Positions 20,663 to 33,080 of a DNA stretch of 64,000 nucleotides are shown in pieces. Each line of letters starts with the position of its first letter. Positions within the stretch are counted from its first letter, which is position 1. The notes beneath the pieces were generated by a model. That model saw nothing but the letters and a program-made list of their open reading frames with translations. It searched no databases and was not told where the DNA came from. The position numbers and the translations under genes are program-made. Location of the stretch: NCBI GenBank assembly GCA_900169235.1, contig FWCC01000060.1, positions 62,001-126,000 of the forward strand, read 5' to 3'. Origin of the DNA: Zarea fungicola. Lineage: Eukaryota > Ascomycota > Sordariomycetes > Hypocreales > Cordycipitaceae.

Positions 20663-23600
20663 ATGTCGTCGCCGTCGCATCGTAGACAACGAAGCTCGCA
20701 GTCCGCGACTCCTCGTCGCTCTGCACGTCAATCCTCAGCCAATGCTCCTAGCGATCCCCCCTCTCAACTCGCCTCCAGCCCCATCTTCTTCCAGTCCTCG
20801 TCGCCTGGACGTGGTGATGCCCAGCCAGGCCCTGGTGGCGATGTTTCGTCTCCTCTGCGCCAGATGACGGATAGCCAGAGCACTCGTGCTGGAAACGGTG
20901 CGCTCCCTAGCTCACCGCTTCGCCAAATGAGCGACACGCAGTCCGTCATCGACGACCAAGCTACCCCGCGAGCCAGACATTCCCATGTAGGAGGTACGTC
21001 CGCATTTTACCCTTTTCCATGGACATCCAACATTGATTTATCCTTTTACAGAATCATCTCCCATCAGATACGAGCCGAGCTCTAGTCCTGGCCGCTCACT
21101 TCGCCACCAGTCAGAGCTTCGAAGTGAGAGCAGTGGCCTCTTTCTTGGCTCTGATGCCGGCAGCACTACCTCACGCAGACGTGGTGACATCAATTCAGAT
21201 GCTATGCGAACCCCCCGTGCGCCGCGCCGCGTTGTTCTTGATGAAACTGGCCGCGTTGTGCGGGAAGGCCCAGTTGACGGTTCTGATGCTCCCTCATTCG
21301 CGAATCGCGATGCAAATACTTCCGAAGCCGATGCTCTTGGCGGACAAGGCCAAAGTCTTATTTGGGGAACTACGGTGTCAATCGACGATACTTTTGCAAG
21401 CTTTAAAGACTTTCTTCGCAATTTTGCCCTCAAATATCGCATGTTCCGCGACGGCCTCTCGGATGAGGACGTAAGAGCATCCCAAGAGGCTGAGTCAAAG
21501 CCCTACCAAGAGGCTCTTGAGAATATGCTTCTCTTAGGTTCTACTCGCTTGTATCTTGACATCTCAGATCTCAATCTGTACCCACCTACAAGAAAACTTT
21601 GGCATCAGATTCAGGCATACCCCCAAGAAATCGTCCCAGTCATGGATCAGTCTGTGCATGATTTAATGGTTGAAATTGCCCGAGCGGATGGTCTGAGAAA
21701 CAGACCATCGCAGAGCAGTAATGGCCAGGGCGAATCTCAGCGAAGCAGGCAAAGCTCGGAACCAGTCTTCCCCAGCTCGGACAGACCCGATGAGCCTGCC
21801 ACCCCGCGTGCTACGGACCCTCAGCCCTCTCTGGAGGACCAAGTTGCATCTTCCATCTACGTAGTCCGTCCCTTTGGGTTGGACAAAACGACCAATCTGA
21901 GAGATCTTAACCCATCTGGTAAGCTTTACCGTTTTGACACTACTCCCAATTTACATCTAACTCATCTTATTAGACATGGACCGTCTGATCTCTATTAAGG
22001 GTCTTGTGATCCGTACCACACCTGTCATCCCCGACATGAAGGACGCATTCTTCCGATGCAATGTCTGCAACCATTCCGTAAATGTTGGACTTGACCGTGG
22101 CAAGATTCGCGAACCTACTGAATGTCCTCGTCCCATCTGCAGTTCTCCGAACTCTATGCAAATTGTCCATAACCGCTGCTCTTTCGAGGACAAGCAGGTC
22201 ATTAAGCTGCAGGAGACTCCCGATGCCGTACCTGCTGGTCAGACGCCACACTCCGTCTCCGTCTGCGTCTACAACGAGCTCGTCGACTTCTGCAAAGCTG
22301 GTGACCGTGTTGAGCTAACTGGTATTTTCCGTGTCAGTGCCGTTCGTGTCAATCCTCGCCAGCGCGCTGTCAAGAGCGTCTACAAGACATATGTCGACGT
22401 TCTTCACGTGCAAAAGGTGGACAAGAAGCGTATGGGTATTGATGCTTCCACACTTGGCGTCGGCGGCGACGAGGAGGCTGACAATGGATCGAATGACATT
22501 GAAGAGACACGCACAATCTCCCCCGAGAATGAGCAAAAGATTCGCGAAACAGCTGCCAGAGAAGACATTTACGATTTACTTTCACGATCACTCGCGCCGT
22601 CAGTTTACGAGCTGGACGATGTCAAGAAGGGTATTCTTCTGCAGCTCTTTGGTGGTACCAACAAGACTTTCCAGAAGGGTGGAAGCCCCAAATACAGAGG
22701 CGACATCAACGTTTTATTGTGCGGTGATCCCTCAACGTCCAAATCACAGATTCTTTCGTATGTCCACAGAATTGCACCCCGCGGCGTGTACACTAGTGGC
22801 AAGGGCTCCTCGGCCGTCGGTCTTACTGCATATGTCACTCGTGACCCGGAAACGAAGCAGCTAGTCCTTGAGTCTGGTGCTCTGGTTCTCTCTGATGGTG
22901 GTGTCTGCTGCATTGATGAATTTGATAAGATGTCAGACGCTACCCGATCTGTGCTGCACGAAGTGATGGAACAGCAGACGGTTTCCGTCGCCAAGGCAGG
23001 TATCATTACCACTCTCAACGCCAGAACTAGTATCCTCGCCTCAGCCAATCCCATTGGCAGTAGGTACAACCCAGATCTGTCGGTGCCGCAAAACATTGAC
23101 TTGCCTCCTACCCTACTTTCTCGTTTCGATCTTGTTTATCTCATGCTGGATCGTGTCGATGAGAAGATGGACAGACGCCTGGCGAAGCATTTACTTTCAC
23201 TCTATATCGAGGACAAGCCACAATCCGCACCATCCGCTGTGGACATCCTCCCTGTTGACTTCCTTACCATGTATATTTCCTATGCCAGAGCCCAGGTCCA
23301 GCCTAAGATCTCTGAGGAGGCTGGCAAGGAGCTTATCGAATGCTACATTGCCATGCGTGCTCTTGGCCAGGATGTCCGGGCCGCGGAGAAGCGCATCACT
23401 GCCACCACCAGACAGCTTGAATCTATGATTCGTCTTGCTGAGGCCCACGCCAAGATGCGTCTGTCCGAGGTTGTCACCCGTGAGGATGTGCAAGAGGCGA
23501 ATCGCCTGATTCAAAGTGCACTCAAGACGGCTGCTACAGATTCCCAAGGTCGCATTGACATGAGTCTGCTGACCGAGGGCACCAGCGCAGTCGACCGCAA

Positions 23601-23832
23601 GCGCAAGGCGGAGCTCAAGGAAGCCACACTTCACCTTCTAGACGAAATGACGTCGGCAGGCAACGCGGTTCGCTGGAGCGATGTCGCTCGCCGTATGGCC
23701 GAGGGATCCAGTGTACCTATCGAGGCGACCGAGTTTACTGAAGTCATGAGGGCACTTGAGGCCGAGAATGCGATTACAATCACCGGTGACGGTGCGAGAC
23801 GAAGCGTTCGACGAGTGACTGCTGTGGTCTAA
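20663..23832 (+). CDS. MCM4: MCM2-7 replicative helicase subunit Mcm4 (Cdc54)
   Basis: Three exons (20663-20993, 21052-21918, 21974-23832) with introns of 58 and 55 bp give 1018 aa. The long Ser/Pro/Arg N-terminal tail (about 200 residues, with repeated SPLRQM motifs and many SP/SQ sites) is the usual regulatory target of DDK and CDK in Mcm4. The N-terminal domain carries a zinc finger (FRCNVC ... CPRPIC) and the OB fold. The AAA+ core shows Walker A GDPSTSKSQ, Walker B CCIDEFDKM, sensor region ILASANPIGSRYNP and the arginine finger LLSRFDLVYLMLD. A C-terminal winged-helix domain ends in RSVRRVTAVV. The protein unwinds DNA at replication origins as part of CMG in the nucleus. Shared promoter with RET3, convergent with the small heat-shock gene. 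Confidence 0.96.
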
Positions 23833-24397
23833 TTGAGGGCCATGATTTGGGGTGGTTGTAATTGTGCAATGGAAAAAATAATGTCATGGGTATGGGTGGA
23901 TGAATTGCTATGAGATGGGAGCTGGCTCAAGGACTGGGACAGGGCATTTTGGTTGTATGTATTGAATTTTATGAGAAGCACCGGGTTTACGAAATTGGAG
24001 AGAAGGGTGTAACACCTTCGCGCGGCGTTGAATTGGTCTTAAGGTAGGGTTTCTATCCGGTTTTTGATTTTGTAAATGTTTCGCTTATAACTACGTATGG
24101 TCAATTAGAATCATCACACTATTGATGTCACTAGTTCTTTTGATGGGATCTTGAGGGAAAGCTTGCTCATAATTTTTATTTCATTTAAATATCCTCCTTA
24201 TTGAAAGTTTTACAGTCTTGCCATTTCTCGAACAAAGCAACTGGTAGTTGTCATACTGTGTTTCCCTTCTAGCGCCGTAATATTACCACTAATATAAAAG
24301 CATTTTTTTTGGGGTGTTTCCTTTTCTTGGGGTTGTTGTTGTACATCTCAAAATCGAGATCAAAGCAAAAGTATCCATTCAAGTAGACGACCTGGTC
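23833..24397. other. Convergent 3' flanks of MCM4 and the small heat-shock gene
   Basis: This 565-bp AT-rich gap lies between two stop codons and should hold both 3' UTRs. No gene or repeat is visible. Confidence 0.55.
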
Positions 24398-25834
24398 TTA
24401 CAAGATGTCAACCTTGCGAACCTCGGTCCACTCCTTTTCGACCTTGGGCACCATGATGACCAGCACACCATCATCGAGCTTGGCCGCGATGCCCTCGGCG
24501 TCAATGTCCTCCCTAGCCTGCTGCCCATCCAGATCCCGCGGGGGCAGCACAATCTTCTTGTCAAACACGCCGACGCGGCGCTCCGAGGAGTGCAGCGACT
24601 GCAAGAAGGCCTCGTCGCCGGGCCTGTGTATGACACCCGCCACGGAGAGCGTAGAGTGCTCCGGGTCCCAGTTGACGCCGACGTCCTCGCGGCGTGCGCC
24701 CGGGATGGCAACGTGCAGGACGTAGGCGCGCGGGGTGTTGAAGATGTCAACAGGCGGCGCGAAGGAGTCCACCTCGTCGTTGTTTTCAGTGGTGTTGTTG
24801 GCATTGTCCGCACTGTTGTCGTTGTTGGCGTTGAAGCTGCGGGCGGCGGCGGCCATGTGGTTGATAAACGGATGGTTGGCGAGGCCGCGCATCATCTCGT
24901 TGAAGTTGAAGGCGTTGCGGGCGGCATAGGAATCGCGAGGGCCGGGGAAGGGACAGCCGGGGCGATCGGAGTGATGATGGTGACGACGACTGCCAAATGC
25001 GCCGCCGCGACCACAACCACCGAAGCCGCCGCGACCGCCGAAGCCGCCGCGGCCACGACGACCACCCCAACCGTAGGCGGGGCCATTGCCAAATCCAAAG
25101 GCTCTGAAACTAGGACCGTGTGTGTTGTCGTTATGGACGTCATCATACTCGGGAACCATTTCATCCGGGTCGGGAGCGTCGTCCTCTTGCCTCACGGTAT
25201 CGGGAGATCCGCTCTTCTCGTCCTTGTTGGACGACGTCGGCCTCTTCTCATCGAGGGACTGGTTTTTCTTTTCATCATCGCTAGTAATTTCGATGGGATT
25301 CTCACGAGTCTCGTCATCGTCGGCTTCGCCGCGGGTGTGGCGACGGCCGCGTCCATGGCGTCCACCATGACGGCCAGGGCCGTGGTTGCGATCTTCGTGG
25401 GAAGGATAGTCATGAACATCAGCAAACCAAGCGTTTCCGGGACTGGAGCCCCACGTCCATGCACCAGGGAAGGCGGGCTGAGAATGACGAGGGTGGTGAG
25501 GAAGGTGAGGATGGTGAGGAGGCTGCGGCGGATGAGGTGGATGTGATGGTGGATGAGGCGCCGGCCCGGGAGGTGGAGGAGGGCTGGGAGGTCGTGGATG
25601 ATCAGATCCCGGTGGCCCAGGAGGGGCAGGAGGAACGGGGGGCCTTCCGAACGGGAAACCAGGCCAGAAAGCAGGGTATGTGTTGTTGTCGTTCCCGTTG
25701 TTGCCGCCGCTGCTGTTATCGGCGCCGGGGCCGGTAGGAGCTCCAGCGCGGCTGGGATCGAAACCACGCATCATTTGCTCAAAAAAGGCGGCAGGATCCG
25801 GGTATTGTCCTTGGGGTTGTTGCGGTGGGGGCAT
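24398..25834 (-). CDS. Hsp20/alpha-crystallin protein with long low-complexity N-terminus
   Basis: A single-exon gene of 478 aa from ATG 25834. The last ~120 residues are an alpha-crystallin domain (about 358-465) with FAPPVDIFNTPRAYVLHVAI, PGARREDVGVNW, the strand LSVAGVI and AKLDDGVLVIMVPK. The end VRKVDIL contains a [IV]-x-[IV] motif of the kind that docks between sHSP dimers. The preceding ~355 residues are disordered: a Pro/His-rich run (about 65-118), Arg/Gly/His stretches (150-168), an acidic region with a SUMO-interaction-like IEITSDDE (181-188), a Gly/Arg RGG-like block (257-284), HHHH, and an Asn-rich spacer (335-352). Most fungal sHSPs are roughly 200-280 aa, so this is about twice the norm. 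ATP-independent holdase activity is expected; condensate behaviour is inference. Confidence 0.88.
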   Translation of the reverse strand: MPPPQQPQGQYPDPAAFFEQMMRGFDPSRAGAPTGPGADNSSGGNNGNDNNTYPAFWPGFPFGRPPVPPAPPGPPGSDHPRPPSPPPPPGPAPHPPSHPPHPPQPPHHPHLPHHPRHSQPAFPGAWTWGSSPGNAWFADVHDYPSHEDRNHGPGRHGGRHGRGRRHTRGEADDDETRENPIEITSDDEKKNQSLDEKRPTSSNKDEKSGSPDTVRQEDDAPDPDEMVPEYDDVHNDNTHGPSFRAFGFGNGPAYGWGGRRGRGGFGGRGGFGGCGRGGAFGSRRHHHHSDRPGCPFPGPRDSYAARNAFNFNEMMRGLANHPFINHMAAAARSFNANNDNSADNANNTTENNDEVDSFAPPVDIFNTPRAYVLHVAIPGARREDVGVNWDPEHSTLSVAGVIHRPGDEAFLQSLHSSERRVGVFDKKIVLPPRDLDGQQAREDIDAEGIAAKLDDGVLVIMVPKVEKEWTEVRKVDIL

Positions 25835-28800
25835 AATTGCGGTACAATTTACTTGAATAAACTAAGCAATGTTGAAATGTGTGTGTGTAGATGTTCGTGT
25901 AAGTGGATGGTGTAGCTGAAATTGTACGATGGAGATAGAATGTAGAGGTGATGAAATGCTCTGAAGAGTAAAGGATGGGAAGAAATGATAAAACATGCTC
26001 AAACTAATGGATGATTTATATACGTAAAGTGAGTGAGATCCAAGGCAAAAGGCAGCCGCGCAATTGTGCTACTCGACGCGCAATGACAGACAGACGGTGG
26101 TGGATGGGTTGGTGCCTGGGCGGCTGAAAACATGTTGCGTGTGCCATCTGCCGTGCTGCAAATCGAACCAACTAGAAGGACTGTGCAGTCGTTTGGCAGG
26201 CAAACTTTGGACTCGCCACCTGCCAAGTTCCTGTGCTTGCGTTTCATGGTATGAGTCTTTGGTCCAGGTAAGTCAAGCCGCGCGGCCAGCCCTATGGGCC
26301 TACGCAAGCCCGCATTTGGACGACGCCGCGGCGACTACCTGGTGTCCGAGACCGATGAGAGGTTGAAGTCGTAAATCGGTACCGACGAAGAATCGTTAAT
26401 TTAATACTTTCATATGTTGAAAAGTTGATTCATAGTTTACGGTTTTTTCCTTTTCTTTTCTCACTTTTCTGTTACGGAGTAGTGTCGTGCGTCATTCACT
26501 GCTGTTACTTACATGCTGGCTTTGGTGTTGGAACCGACCACGAACAAGGGGGCTCAATCAAGATCTCAGCCCAAAAGTAAAGTAATATAAAATAAAATAA
26601 AACATACAACAATTGGTATTCAATGGTCGTCACCGAATCAACTACTATTCAAGCGCTCCCCTGGTTATCTATCGGAGATCAAACGGCTTCCAGTTGCCAG
26701 AGTAGTCAGAGTAGCTTCGGTCGTATTGTGCATATTTCGAACTATGATGTACTGGTATCAGATGTCCTGGAGATCAGCTCGGTCCCGAGAAGTAATTGGT
26801 GGGTGCCCTACCCGGTGGCGACTTTTGCCTTTTGCCATTTACGCTCCTCTGCGTAGTGATTCAGAACTCTAAGATGAGATTTAAATTGCTTCGATATAAC
26901 AGAGAACTTTTATTTAATCTGTCTAGATTTACTCCTTGTGCGCGCCAACTACTCGAAACGCTGGTCTGTCAGTCTATTGCTTCGGCAATAATACATACAT
27001 TTTAGCAACCATTTTCCACAACTGGTGACCGACGTCAGCATATTCGACACAGCAGGTCCGTAATCCCCTGTAATTTAACGTACAAACTGCATTGCATATA
27101 AAAACGCACATTTGTTACATCTCAAATTCAAGCAGTTTGAAGTGCTGAAAAACACGCCACCGCCGACACATCAAATCAAGTCCGATCTAAAACGCGGAGA
27201 TTATCTATTCACACATTGTAATTTTTGAATCATTTTCTTCCTAGCTGAGGAAACATAGTACTTAATTTATAAGTCTCATATTTTAGAAAAGGGTGTACAC
27301 GCAGAACAACTGGCCCGACATGTTGTGTCTCTGCGCTTCAAGTTACTCGCTGGTGTACGACCTTGACTGCCGCAGGGGTATAGCCGTGTATTGAACCATC
27401 CGATAACCATGAGTCAGAATGTATGAATCGCCTCAAAATCGGGCTGAAATGATCTGGTTAAGACGCATGGCGTCTTTGTAGTGATTCTTAGTCAGATACA
27501 TAGCTCTAGAGCTGGTCTCTGTTGTCTGCCATTCCCCCAAAAAAATACAGAAAGCCTCAAAATGGATGTTAATCAAGAGACTGAGACATCCACGTATGTT
27601 TGCATGAATCTTTTTTTTTTCAATCCTCTTCTTTTAGGCTGGCTTTTAGCATCAGTCTATGTCCGGACAGCTCTGCTTTCAACACTCGCGTACATCCCAT
27701 CCTTCACACCCATAGCATGTCGGGTCCTCCCATGTTAAATGCCCCAATCTACTTGACAGCCATGGCATAGTTATATTGTGCTTTTAATTTCATATACATA
27801 GATATGGCGTTGGCGCCTATCACTCTACTATACAAAAAACCGCCGTTGAGGCACACTGCATTGTCTCACGTTTGACTGGGAACCGGTTACACGTACAACG
27901 TTGCACCCCGCGTTCACCCTTCATAACAAAGTCAAGGAATTTGACGGGCCTTTGGGCATCCCAATCTTAGAACCACGGGTTACACAAATCTCGCGGCCTG
28001 TCACTCACTGTTAGTAGTGTAGAGAGGCAGGCTACAGATTGGCCGGTACTGGTACCTCTGCCGCACCTCTGCGCTCACCAGGCTAAATACCAACTGTCTA
28101 ACTTACAGCCTAATGCAAGCCCGTCGGCAAAATTCTGAAGCCAGGTAATTACGCTGCACTAAAAGCAGCTAATGGTCTCCTTGGCAAATACAAGGGTCCC
28201 CAATTTCCGCGGTAAATTTTCGTTCTCGAAAGAAATGATGAGACACCTACTATTTGGCCTTGCCCCATCACCTCATCCCATGGAACTAGATGAACTCGTG
28301 CGCTGACGGGGATTAGCCCACTCACTTTTTACACAGGAACGAACAGCTATTCGAAAAGAGTCGTCTTTTTGCCTCCTCTCCCCTGCATCTCAAATTAATT
28401 TCTGCAACATTTTTTTCTTAAACGGAGCTAATGCATGCAGAAGCAAGGATGTAACATAAGAGGGGCCTTGCTCAGTGGGGCGAGCAAGCCCCCCAAAACT
28501 ATCTTGTACAAGGTCTTTTTTCTCTGTACATTTTGAGTTGACACATCAGTAACCCTCTATTTAGCTCCTCAATACGGATTGTAACTCCATACTAGTGTAT
28601 ATGGCTTGCAGTAGGCGCATATCTGCAGCAGAAGTCAAGCCCACGTTGATAGTTTACACCGGAATCAGTGGGCTTTTTGTTCTAGCTCATCTTAGTTTCA
28701 CCACATCGTAAAATATCTCATGTATTATCAGTATTGGCAAGAGGGAAAGAGGATACCATTGAAAGCACGAACCATGCTGGCCTTGAGATGATGTTTCTGG

Positions 28801-29128
28801 CGTCTGACTCCTTCTTCTCGCTTCTTCAAGAACCACTGGGGAACCCAATACTTCCAATACCACGTTCGTCTGAGACAATCTTGGATACTAATCGTCCGAG
28901 ACAAAAACACCTTTTTCACAGGACCAAATAGTTGACATTTTCTCTTTGTGTTTCTTTTCTTTTTCTGCTTTCGTTTCTTCTGCTCCGGAGTTGTACGCCT
29001 TATTGTCTTATTGCCTTTACGAATACCTTCAATGTCCCAAACATTCATACGACCATAATCCGTTTTCGCTCCGCTCGACAAAAAGAAAGAGGGAGAAAAA
29101 AATCCATCACACAACACCAACACTAATT
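25835..29128. other. 3.3-kb divergent intergenic region, heat-shock gene / MFS transporter
   Basis: It holds the promoter of the minus-strand heat-shock gene (left) and of the plus-strand transporter (right). The centre (26400-28000) is AT-rich with only short random frames. One exact TACGGAGTA motif lies at 26473-26481. Clear heat-shock elements (alternating GAA/TTC) were not found. Just before the transporter is a T/C-rich stretch (28930-28985) typical of a fungal leader. Confidence 0.45.
26014..26023 (-). promoter_or_regulatory. TATA box of the small heat-shock gene
   Basis: On the minus strand the bases GTATATAAAT sit about 180 bp upstream of the heat-shock gene start. Heat-shock genes commonly use TATA promoters. 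This is inferred from motif and position only. Confidence 0.45.
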
Positions 29129-30643
29129 ATGGCACACGGAGATGTGGAAATGGCGGTAGAAAAGGACGTCGGAACCATATCCCTCGATCCCCTCTCAGCC
29201 GCCAACCGGAGCGATTTGGGCACTAATGACAGTACCAGCAATAACCACAAAATATCACCGGCTGGGTACCGGAAGCTCATTTGGAAGCTCGACACACGCC
29301 TGCTGCCGCCGCTCTTCATTCTATGGTTCATCTCTCTCATAGACCGCGTCAACATTGGCACGGCGCGCATCCAGGGCTTAGAAAAGGACCTACACATGGA
29401 TCCGCGTGGCAACAAGTTCAACATTGCCACAGTCGTCGTCTTCATCGGTCTCATAATCGCTGAGGTCCCCAGCAACTGGCTCGTCAAGCGCTTCCCGCCA
29501 ACCTTCGTGCTCTGCGGGGAGTGCCTCATCCTCGGCGTCTTTACGATTTGCCAGGGCCTGGTGACCAATTTTTCGGGTCTGGTCGTGATGCGCTTCTTTA
29601 TCGGCATTCTGGAAGCCGGTCTCATTCCTGGCTCCATCTTCCTCTTGTCGGCGTATTATCCACGCTACGAGCTACAATGGCGACTGAGCATGCTGCACGT
29701 CGGCAACGCCACGTCGAACGCCTTCGGCGGACTGCTGGCGTACGGCGTCGCGAGCATACATTCCTCCAACGGCTGGAGCGGCTGGCGCTGGATCTTTGTG
29801 CTGGAGGGCCTCATCACGATTGTCGTCACTTGCCTGTGCTGGCCGTTCATGACGAACTGGCCTGCGACCGCCAAGTGGCTCAAGCCGAGTGAGCGGGCCG
29901 TCCTCGAGGCCCGCATCCGCGACGACGGCATCATCGGTCGCATGGACGTGCTGGACAGAAGAGCCATTATCCGTTGCATCACCGACTGGAAGGTCTACCT
30001 GAGTGCCCTCATCATCGTGGGTAACATCTCGAGCGTCTACTCCATCACCCTCTTCGCGCCGACCATTGTCAAGGTGCTGCAACCCTCGTACACGGTTAAA
30101 GAGATCCAGGCGCTCGTCATTCCCATATTCGTCGCCGCATCGACATGCACACTCGGCGTTGCGTACGCCTCGGACAAGCTCAAGCATCGCACTGGATTCG
30201 CTCTGTTTGGCTGCTCCGTCGCCATTATCGGCTACATTGTGCTTCTCAATCAGGACAAGGTCTCCGTCAACGCCCGTTACGGGGCCCTGTATCTCATCGC
30301 GTCGGGCTCGTTCAGCGTGCTGCCAAGCGCGTGGATCTTGCTGCTCAACAACGTCTCGGGAGGGTACAAGACGGCGTTTGCTGTGGGCATGGAGATTGGG
30401 CTGGGCAATGGGGGCGGCTTCGTCGCGTCACTCGTGTTTCAGTCCAAGACGGCACCGCACTACTGGACGGGGTTCCGGACCTCGTGCGGCCTCATGTGCA
30501 TGGCGTTTGTGTTGATTTGCGTTTACACGACGGGCTTGTGGTGGGAAAATAGGCAGAAGAAGGCCGGGAAGAGAGATTATCTACTTGAGGAGGAGGGTGA
30601 TAATCTGGGGGATGCACACCCTCGGTTCATATACACGTATTAA
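29129..30643 (+). CDS. MFS transporter, anion:cation symporter (allantoate permease-like) family
   Basis: A single-exon gene of 504 aa. The start at 29129 is preceded by an open but non-conserved stretch; MAHGDVEMAVEKD gives a usual hydrophilic N-tail. About twelve hydrophobic segments are visible, beginning with LDTRLLPPLFILWFISLIDRVNIGTAR, whose DRVNIGxA motif is characteristic of the ACS (Dal5/Tna1/Seo1-like) family. Further signs are the inter-helix motif FLLSAYYPRYELQWR, GWRWIFVLEGLITIV, and a central hydrophilic loop (about 235-275). Members carry organic anions such as allantoate, nicotinate, pantothenate or small peptides across the plasma membrane, coupled to protons; the substrate here cannot be told. 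It lies alone between long intergenic stretches, upstream of the PTH11-like receptor. Confidence 0.9.
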   Translation: MAHGDVEMAVEKDVGTISLDPLSAANRSDLGTNDSTSNNHKISPAGYRKLIWKLDTRLLPPLFILWFISLIDRVNIGTARIQGLEKDLHMDPRGNKFNIATVVVFIGLIIAEVPSNWLVKRFPPTFVLCGECLILGVFTICQGLVTNFSGLVVMRFFIGILEAGLIPGSIFLLSAYYPRYELQWRLSMLHVGNATSNAFGGLLAYGVASIHSSNGWSGWRWIFVLEGLITIVVTCLCWPFMTNWPATAKWLKPSERAVLEARIRDDGIIGRMDVLDRRAIIRCITDWKVYLSALIIVGNISSVYSITLFAPTIVKVLQPSYTVKEIQALVIPIFVAASTCTLGVAYASDKLKHRTGFALFGCSVAIIGYIVLLNQDKVSVNARYGALYLIASGSFSVLPSAWILLLNNVSGGYKTAFAVGMEIGLGNGGGFVASLVFQSKTAPHYWTGFRTSCGLMCMAFVLICVYTTGLWWENRQKKAGKRDYLLEEEGDNLGDAHPRFIYTY

Positions 30644-33080
30644 GCGATAGGCCAATTTTGGTAGGTTAAAAGATAAAAATTGTATTAAAATAATTACAAT
30701 TTTGATCTTGCCGTTTTGTTTCTTTTAAACCACAGTTACGAGGCTGCAAACTTGAGTCCAGATACAGTAAGTTAGCGTCAAAGTATCTGTGCGCACCACT
30801 CACTGTATGAGCTGGATATTGCCGCCGGAAAAAGACGGTGGTCGGGCTTATGACAAAGAGAATGCGAAGAAGCTCGTGGTATGCTGGCATTGCTGGGTGA
30901 AAAGCCGAAAGTCGGTGGAGCCGAGCATGGTAACAAACAAGACGACGTCAAGCTAGACAACTATGACAACGCGCGACAACAGGCTAGCCACGTTTCCCCT
31001 TGCAACATTCTGCCAGAAGAAGAAAATAAAAAGCACAATGACTGGACGCAGAGGAACATGGGGGGCGGCGTGCTCCCTGTCTCTGCCCTGGGATCTTCCC
31101 ATCGGCAAAAGTCCCTCAGCCGCAGAATGCATGCCGCCTTGGTTATAGTAGTAGGGGATACAGGCAGGGGTATTGCGAGCTCCCTTGTTGTTATTAATTG
31201 GCCCAAGCGGGCGTAGATGACTTTTCAGGCTCCTTTGACTGGAGATTTATGCATTCACAGCGTGACAGTATCCATGGCGGCATTCGGTGGAGGGTCCTCC
31301 AAGGGTACCCGACAAGGTTCTAAATCAGACATGTAAGCACGATACGGAGCGCACCCCGCAAGTAGACATGTATGGTTCTTGGATTTGTGTTACAGGCCAG
31401 GGATCTGAGGCGCAGAGTTTTCAGGGACTTCTTTCTGCAGTGGCAATTCACCGGAATGGGAAAAAAAATCAGCCCTGGGTAATTAGATAGGAGTCAGGCT
31501 AGCCTAGGTCCTCGGCAAGGTTTGGTGTCGATACTTTCCGCACCTCATCGGTTCTGGACTGCCTGCAAATCATATACCAGGGCGGTAGGGAGAGAGCAAT
31601 GGCTGTGGCGTGCAGTGTGTATTTGCAATATAAAATGACGTAAAATTGAGAGATGTCACTGGGCCTTGTGATGCTTTCTTTTGCAGAGTCAAGGGATACT
31701 GTGGTCGGGAGCCGACACCCTTGGCTCGAGCGAGACAACAAATCATCACTTCCCGCTGTGGATTTTTGGGTGGACATTGGTGGCTTGTCGGTTGACACGG
31801 GTCGCCAGCCACAGAAGCCACTCGATCTGCGGCTCAGTCCAATTATTTCTCGGCACAGCCCACCACAATTACACTCAACCACCGCACCGCAAATGACCGG
31901 TGTAACTAGTTTGCCGGGTAGTGTACTTATGCAATGATACTACAAGCGGACATTTTGCTGCTTTCTGGAAAGATTTTTTTCCTCAGCTATAAATTGCGCC
32001 CGTCGGAGGTGTGGGTGGAACTAGTCGCCTAACAAAAGTGAATCTGTCTCGTAATGCCACAATTGAGGTTTACTCGTAAGCCTATTTTAGTTACCTAACC
32101 GGCGACCGTAGCACTGGTATGTACAAGCACTAAAAGGCCAACACCCACTCTCTGGTTTTGCACGGTGGCCTGGCGCTCACCAAGAGGAGGACAGTCGAAC
32201 AAGGCTCGTGCCGCCCGACGGCCCCCAAGCCGGGCCCCCACAGTTGATCTTTTAGTGGCCATATTCAGTGGGTTTCAATGGCCCTTGATGCACAATGTAC
32301 AGTCCCTTATGTACCTATACTTTTTGTGAGAGATAGGCCTGGTCTCCGTACCGCAACTACCTACCTGCTGAAGCCCCTCCGCTCCTTGACATCCCCGGCA
32401 AAGCCAAGTGCCAGCAGACACGGCATTCTCAAGGTTGCCTTGGTCAGTCACCGTTTGCTGTGAATAACGTTTTCCGTCTCTCTATTGAATTGTAACTCTT
32501 CTCTATCTACTCAGCATCATTCTTGTCCCAGCAATCCATCCGTATACTTGTCTCCTTGTGCACTTACACGCCAACGAAACGGCCACCGAACCGTTTGTTC
32601 GCTCACCAACCGGCTATTCATCATCCTAGAATCTTCAGACCAACCAAAAGTCTCACATTAAACCAAAAATAGTTTTGTACCGTCGCTTACACCTTTCCCA
32701 ACCGGTTCGTGCTGCACAGACCATCCGAGACTTGTACACAACTCCGCTGCTACAGGTTGTCTCAACCTCCAGTCGGCTCTACTTCCAGTAACATCGTCTA
32801 GAACCTGACGCGAGCTATTCTACAGAATTCCTTCCATACATTAGAAACTAGTTTGGAGCTCTGCCAGGAGGAAAACAGCGCAGGTCCTCAAGCACATCCA
32901 TGAAACCATGTTGCTTTGGTCGTTATAACCCACATTTGCCGTTTGAGTCAACGTTTTTACCAGTCAACTCTCTGCGGTTGTGTTTAATTTCCCACCCATC
33001 ACCCAGTTTTGTCCTTTTTTTCTCCGAGTCCGACGACAGAAAGGGGGCATCAAGGCAGGCAAGTAGATGTATGGGAGACA
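30644..33080. other. 2.4-kb intergenic region upstream of the PTH11-like gene
   Basis: Between two tandem plus-strand genes. Small frames here (for example 31499-31882 minus and 32278-32463 plus) have no recognisable features. The last ~600 bp (about 32470-33080) are rich in C/T and probably form a long leader for the receptor gene. No repeat family was recognised. Confidence 0.4.

Noticed and set aside
24314..25546. 410-codon Val/Ala-rich plus-strand frame
   Set aside because: It is antisense to the small heat-shock gene; the Gly/Pro/Arg-rich sense strand keeps the opposite frame open.
31499..31882. 127-codon minus-strand frame
   Set aside because: No family features, splice partners or upstream promoter signals.
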